DNA of 64,000 bases from the NCBI GenBank assembly GCA_940337035.1, contig OW679197.1, forward strand, positions 57,929,903 through 57,993,902, given 5' to 3'. The stretch comes from Agriotes lineatus. Its lineage: Eukaryota > Arthropoda > Insecta > Coleoptera > Elateridae. Shown one piece after another: positions 58,595 to 64,000 of the stretch (its first letter is position 1; every line of letters starts with the position of its first letter). The notes below the pieces were generated by a model. It made no database searches, was not told the origin of the DNA, and saw nothing but the letters and a program-made list of their open reading frames with translations. The position numbers and the translations under genes were made by a program.

Positions 58595-61500
58595 AAGCTC
58601 TTAAAGATACTCAAATTGATTTGTTAAGTAGTCTATAACAACACCGATAAAGATAAAATAACAAACAAAGAAGTATATTCCCATTAAAGGCGAATACTAT
58701 GTATGCTGCCATAGATTTTGATGTACTCACTTTGCTACCAATTATTTGTAACCACTATCGTTCTAAACTATACGCAAAAAAAGCTTAAGTCATTGGACTA
58801 CTCGATATCCTCTAGCGAATAAATAATAAGACGTTTAAAATTTAAGAATATCCGAAAACATGCTAAAACACGTACGTTTCCCATTAATCTCGTTAATAGC
58901 AAATAATAGCAAAACATTCTTTACATAAGACAATTTTTTCAAAACGGTTAGACCCTGCTATAGCAGAATCCATTTTAACATGTGCGTTAGAGCGTTGATA
59001 ATTTCTGGGAGTAAAACCGACTTTTCACACTAAAAGAGGTTGCTTGTAAACAATTGGCAGAACTGTCAGTCGCAATTGTGAATCGAATCTTCAAAGTCGT
59101 TCTTTGTCTTGTAGACTAAACAACAGACTTTGAATACAGTTGTCTTGATACCGCGGATAACCGTTATTTCAACAATAAATAGTGAATTACTAAGGTTTTG
59201 TTGGTAATAAATGAGCACAACTGTTATAATTGATATATAAATTGATAACCATGTAACTACACACCAAAACCACTTTATTTGCTTCCTATGTTTTAAACAA
59301 GAGCTTAGTAAATCATAGTTGTCAGAATTATTCTTAAAATTACCAAAATGTCAACTACCAATTAGAAAAAATATGTCGATACACAATTTTATTATAAATT
59401 GAATAAACATTAACTATTTGCCTGTCTGATTATGGCTATATGAGATGTTGAAATGATTAAAATGAAAGATTCTTAATGTTATTGTAATTTTTATAAAAAA
59501 TTTTGAGCTCGCTAGATTTCTAAATGGAAATCATAATTGGGCAGTATTTCATTTCCTTTGGTTTATAAATGATATGTTGATCTAATTTATAAATATTCAT
59601 AACTTACAAGTTTTCGTTCGGTTTAAGATACTAAAAGTAGATGAAAAATAGCTCAGGGCTTGCAAACAAATGGCAGTCACAAACCAATTCTGACCAAGTT
59701 ACAAAAGATATTGTTGTGTTTTTAATAATTTAAATAAATAAAAGAGTTTAATCTTGTATGGGTCGGGTCTTTACATTTTAGCAAATATTATCTTGATTTG
59801 TGTAATTATATGAAATACATTTGCTATAAACTTGATTATGCTGGTATCTTTTTTAATAAATTAATTGTAACACCTTATATAATGCTGATTTAACTACTAG
59901 GATGACTACAATACTGAATATTATTTAATTAATGGGAACTTCATTCAAATATGGCGATCCAACCTCACATTTCGCAGAACAAGTTTGTTATTATTTGATA
60001 ATTGTCTGTGATTACGCAATTAAAGCGTTTCTTAGTTGATAACAACTGCCGTAAGTAAATACGCGTCAGAAACAAAAAACACTCAGGGGACGCTTATGCC
60101 AGAAGTGCACATAAAACCGACGCCACGCTTGGAATTTACTAAATTCAGTCTTTTAGGATGAACTTTTCTGACTAACAACTGCGTTTGGTATAAAATCGCG
60201 CCGAATTAAATATTATGATAATAATTTTTCTGAACGCAATTTAAGCAGAAGAGGTTATGAAGCAAGACTTTTGCACTTTGCATAACCGTGACCACGGGGT
60301 AGATATTTGCATCATTGTTGTACAAGCTTTTCTCTAATTTGCGCACAAGAAACTACTTAACTCAAGTTGTGCAGAAATAATAATCCATTTACAGTGCCAT
60401 TTCAAAAATTGACAAGGCAGTGCACAAACACACATTGGAGAAAAACCAACCCACAATTACTCTTTTCCAGGCTATAATTTAAAGCAGGGGATATTTAAAG
60501 TATTTTGCGGCTCTTTTGTTACAACCCTCTCCCCCTTCTGTCATGCATTGAGGAAGTCACGAGGTGAATTGCGCCACTGTTCAAAAGGCTTTTCCCCAAC
60601 GCGCATGCTGGGAACTTGTTAGCTCAGCTCATTTTATTTTAATTAAGAAATTTGCGATAGTCTTTTTGCGGGGGCAAAAAGCCGACAGGCGACTAGAGCT
60701 TTAGGACGCCGTGCGTGAGTCCGCGTGTACGGCCGCGAGTTATGTGTGTACATCAAAATAAATAAAGGGATACACAAATATTTGCAAAATAAAAAGGCTT
60801 AATTCAGGGAGAAGCGTATCCTTGGCATAATTTATAAAGGCGGTCGACAAAGGCAACCGCAATGTCGAATGTAAAATAGTAGCCGCGTAGAGCGATTATA
60901 CACTCTGCGTATCATAATTCCTCATTGATATGCATATGGAAGACAGTGGCGTAGATGTTCCTACCGTTGCGGGCCATAAATAACGGCAATCATAACAATT
61001 AATATTAAGCGCATTCCCGCGGCCGGATTACAGGCGCGGACTTAATCCCAAACACTTGTAACACTTTAGACAATAAACTGCCGCATTATTCATTGCGCTA
61101 GCAAAAATGCCGCGCTAAAATCCTAAAACAAGGCCGACTAGTACACTTGTCATAATAAACTTCGATGCAGCGTCTACTGCATACACGTTCGCATAAACAA
61201 AGCTATTAATTCCTCACATTAAATTGTAGACTCGTCCTGAAAAATCACCGCCGCAAATTTTTATTAGCGGCCTTTCTCACATTCGCTAGATAAATTAGTT
61301 TGGGAATTGTTATTAGTACGCGAGATTGCTGCTTATTCGAGGATTATTAAGGATATTTATTCCTGCGCCTGACATTTATGCAGCTGCCGCGCCACTTTTC
61401 TTCTAAGCCTGCGCTGCCTCTACTAATGCCTTTTAAAACACCACCTTCAGCAAAAGGAGGCAAGGGAAGAACTCGCTTATAAAAGTAAGCTTAGGATCAA

Positions 61501-64000
61501 AACAAATTTCAGCTGGTAAACTTACTGTCATTAGGTGTTTTTCTTCTTTAATCTTCATTATTGTTATTATCTTAAATAAGTTTTGAAGGTCAATTCTGAA
61601 TTACAGCTTCATCTACAATAGACTAGTACAGCAACATTAATTATTACTCGTACATACTGACCTACTGTAAGTATTTTCAAAGTGGGACTGGGAATTGGAT
61701 TGAGAGCAGAAGAAATGCCTCAAACCAAAACCTGGCTTTTTCATAGTAACTAATTATCTGTTTACAATCAAATACAACTTCGGTCATAGGATAAACTATT
61801 ACCATGAAACAGAAAACACGAAGAAGAGTATAATTATTAGGAAATATTTCTTTTTATACGAGCCATCTATAAAAAGTGTTCTTCAAGTACACATTCACAG
61901 GAATTTTGACAACAACAATAGAGGTTGAGTTTCCGCTAAAAAGAGCCAAGGAGCCGTGGCTCTACCTACCATAAGCAATCATTCAAGATTATTTTTATTG
62001 TAAAAGAAACATTTTTTGCACCTAGTTTTCATCATTTTCCTCATTCAAAAGCTTCAATAAAGCACGAGTAACTTTTATTTCATGAATATAAATATAAATA
62101 CGGACACATCGGTGCTAGATCGAAGCGGCTTCTCAGCTTTTCGACAATTTATAGACTGCAGCAGGTGCAGAGCAGCAAGAAGGAGATTTTAAGATACAAT
62201 AGAAGCCATCACAGCGAAGGCTCAAGCCTTGATCAGCCTTAGCCTGACTTGACCCCTACGATAACGCCCGTGTGTCGAGTTCCTGATGACAACTTTGGCA
62301 CGCACGCTGACTTCGTTGAGTTCAGATGAAGAAACGCCGCGTCCGCAGTTGTTACAAACTGTTTAGGAATTGCCAAATTATTTTCTTATTTGAAAGAGTG
62401 ATAACTCAATTTGAGGTTAAGAAATATTAGCTGTTACTGACAAACATTCTATGAACGAATATAAATGCACACAGCAGAATTTCCTCAAATTAAAGACAAC
62501 GCTGGTACAGTTTCTAAAGGAAGGCGACTGAATGTATAAAAACAAAACAAGTACTAAAAGTACACAAATATAAGGAAATCAAGGATAATGCATTTCATTA
62601 GGGAAGAAAGCAACTTTGAATAACAGAAATTAAATTAGCTAATTACCCCTTTTTGATAAAAAAATCTGTTTAACTGCAAACAAATCAAAGCTTAGCATAA
62701 TACCTTCCACTATAGCGACTATAGCGAACAAGAGTTAGATGCTCATTTTTTAACAAGACAAGCCACATAAATCTCGCTCGTTTTTTTGTCGACGACAGTG
62801 TCACCAGCGAGCTGTGAATTGTCATTAATTTAGTCTGCATCTAAAAGGTAACACGAGCTAGATTGCCTTCGCAGCAGCCACGGTAGCCGTAGCACCGAAT
62901 AAATCCAAGTTTTTTTTCTCGAAATTTCAAGGATGTCCTGGGTCCCAGCACCAGCGCCTTTTAACACTCCTGCAATTATGCACTTAAGCCAATCCATTGC
63001 AAAATTGCCAATAGATTGCTTTGTTTCAAAAAAGTCTGAAATCACAGCAGTTCTGGAGGGAAAAAACCTCTTTCTCACGTGAGTTGGCAAAGCATGAATT
63101 CTCAGGTTCATGGTTTTATTTAAAATCGGACGTCGCTGCAAAAGAAAATCTATTACGTCTGATTGAATCTGCTGGATTAAAAGTCGCTGGCTGCGAGTGC
63201 GAGCAAACATATAAATATGAGCCGGGCGATAATAAAATAAATAAGTGCGCGCAGCCAGACACGTACATGCGACGATTCGATAAATATAAAAAGCGTGATT
63301 AATAAGCGATTATGTTTCGATTTCAGATATTAAATAACCCGCCGTTGCGAGAGATAGAAAGTGGTTTACATCCGCATCTCCATATTTGCAGCACGCACAG
63401 TAAACGTATATCCCTAATAACCGAACGGCGGGCATTTATGCAAATCCGCCTGTGGGTTATCATACGTAGTAAACTATGAATGGGCTTCGTAAAAACTGTA
63501 ATAATGTTACTTGGTCGTGCGATTTTTACGCCGGCATTTTGCTCGCCCACGACCAGTATTTAATAGGTGCAATGAAGTGCGTGCATTCGAGAACACTCCA
63601 ATCTTCTCGATTTGTAGCTGTGTTACACCTATACAATCACATGCAACTATAAAATAATGGAGACTAAGTGGCAGGAGTGAGTCTGAAAATTGAATTGCCC
63701 ATCTTCCAAAATCTTTCTTTCTCTGCTGAATATAGTTGGATCTATATAACGACACAGGGTTTTTTAAAAATTTTGTGAGATAGTTACTCGATACGGCGCT
63801 TGAATGGAGTAGCCTATAGATTACATACCTCGAAGCAGAGATAAGTAGAGCAGCCTTTCCTGAATATATGTTGAATCTAGAAAACGACACACGACAGCTA
63901 TAAATGAATAATTACTCGATATCAAGTACTAATTGTAAGGCAACGCCTCTCAAAAGCCTGTAGAGTTCATACGTTGTAGCAAAAACAGCTAGAGACGTAT
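58595..64000. other. Long non-coding stretch
   Basis: About 5.4 kb without a recognisable gene or mobile element. 60500-61480 and 63040-63560 are GC-richer and repeat-poor. Open frames of up to 127 codons at the right end (62830-63890) lack domains. Confidence 0.4.

Noticed and set aside
62830..63210. A 126-codon minus-strand frame
   Set aside because: No recognisable motif, overlaps a plus-strand frame in a GC-richer non-coding island.

Overview
The window looks like an arthropod nuclear genome, most likely a beetle (inference). It is AT-rich, has introns of 46-49 bp, carries Tret1-like insect sugar-transporter genes, and is full of insect-type repeats: LINE fragments with GAA-type tails, an hAT element, tRNA-derived SINEs, foldback MITEs and a TTAGG-like tract. 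I see no bacterial-style operons, rRNA or CRISPR. Only about 6 kb holds single-copy protein-coding genes or their relics.

Layout: 0.6-6.8 kb is a degenerate 20-bp minisatellite. Inside it a MITE-bearing 566-bp unit has been amplified five times. 7.0-13.4 kb is the gene cluster: a two-exon sugar-transporter gene (minus strand, one frameshift), a truncated plus-strand fragment, a decayed minus-strand pseudogene and one intact plus-strand gene. The four form two tandem copies of a divergent gene pair, each of which has lost a different member. 14.7-18.8 kb is a non-autonomous element with about 250-bp inverted ends. It holds a 4 x 269-bp tandem repeat, a 600-bp TIR element and a SINE-like insert with a 14-bp target duplication. 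21.8-22.5 kb is a tandem array of a miniature LTR-type element whose primer site matches tRNA-Trp. 26.2 kb has a 136-bp foldback repeat and 27.4 kb a truncated SINE.

28-38.7 kb is mostly unannotatable intergenic or intronic sequence with two LINE relics. 38.8-41.2 kb is a complete hAT transposon with an 8-bp target duplication and one transposase frameshift. 41.3-46.5 kb contains LINE debris, including a longer endonuclease/reverse-transcriptase relic split by a 182-bp palindromic MITE. 48.6-53.5 kb is a second satellite (about 320-bp monomers, 958-bp higher-order unit). 56.6-58.3 kb holds an inverted repeat with a hammerhead-ribozyme-like core, a LINE 3' end and a full-length SINE. The last 5.5 kb has no recognisable gene.

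The only functional system visible is sugar-type transport. The two best-preserved proteins are major facilitator superfamily sugar porters that keep the structural motifs but have lost the TM7 QQ pair and the TM10 GPxPW motif, so their substrate may not be a typical hexose or trehalose. GC-richer, repeat-poor islands between the repeats (for example 42.8-43.5, 47.7-48.5 and 60.5-61.5 kb) resemble cis-regulatory sequence, but this is inference only.
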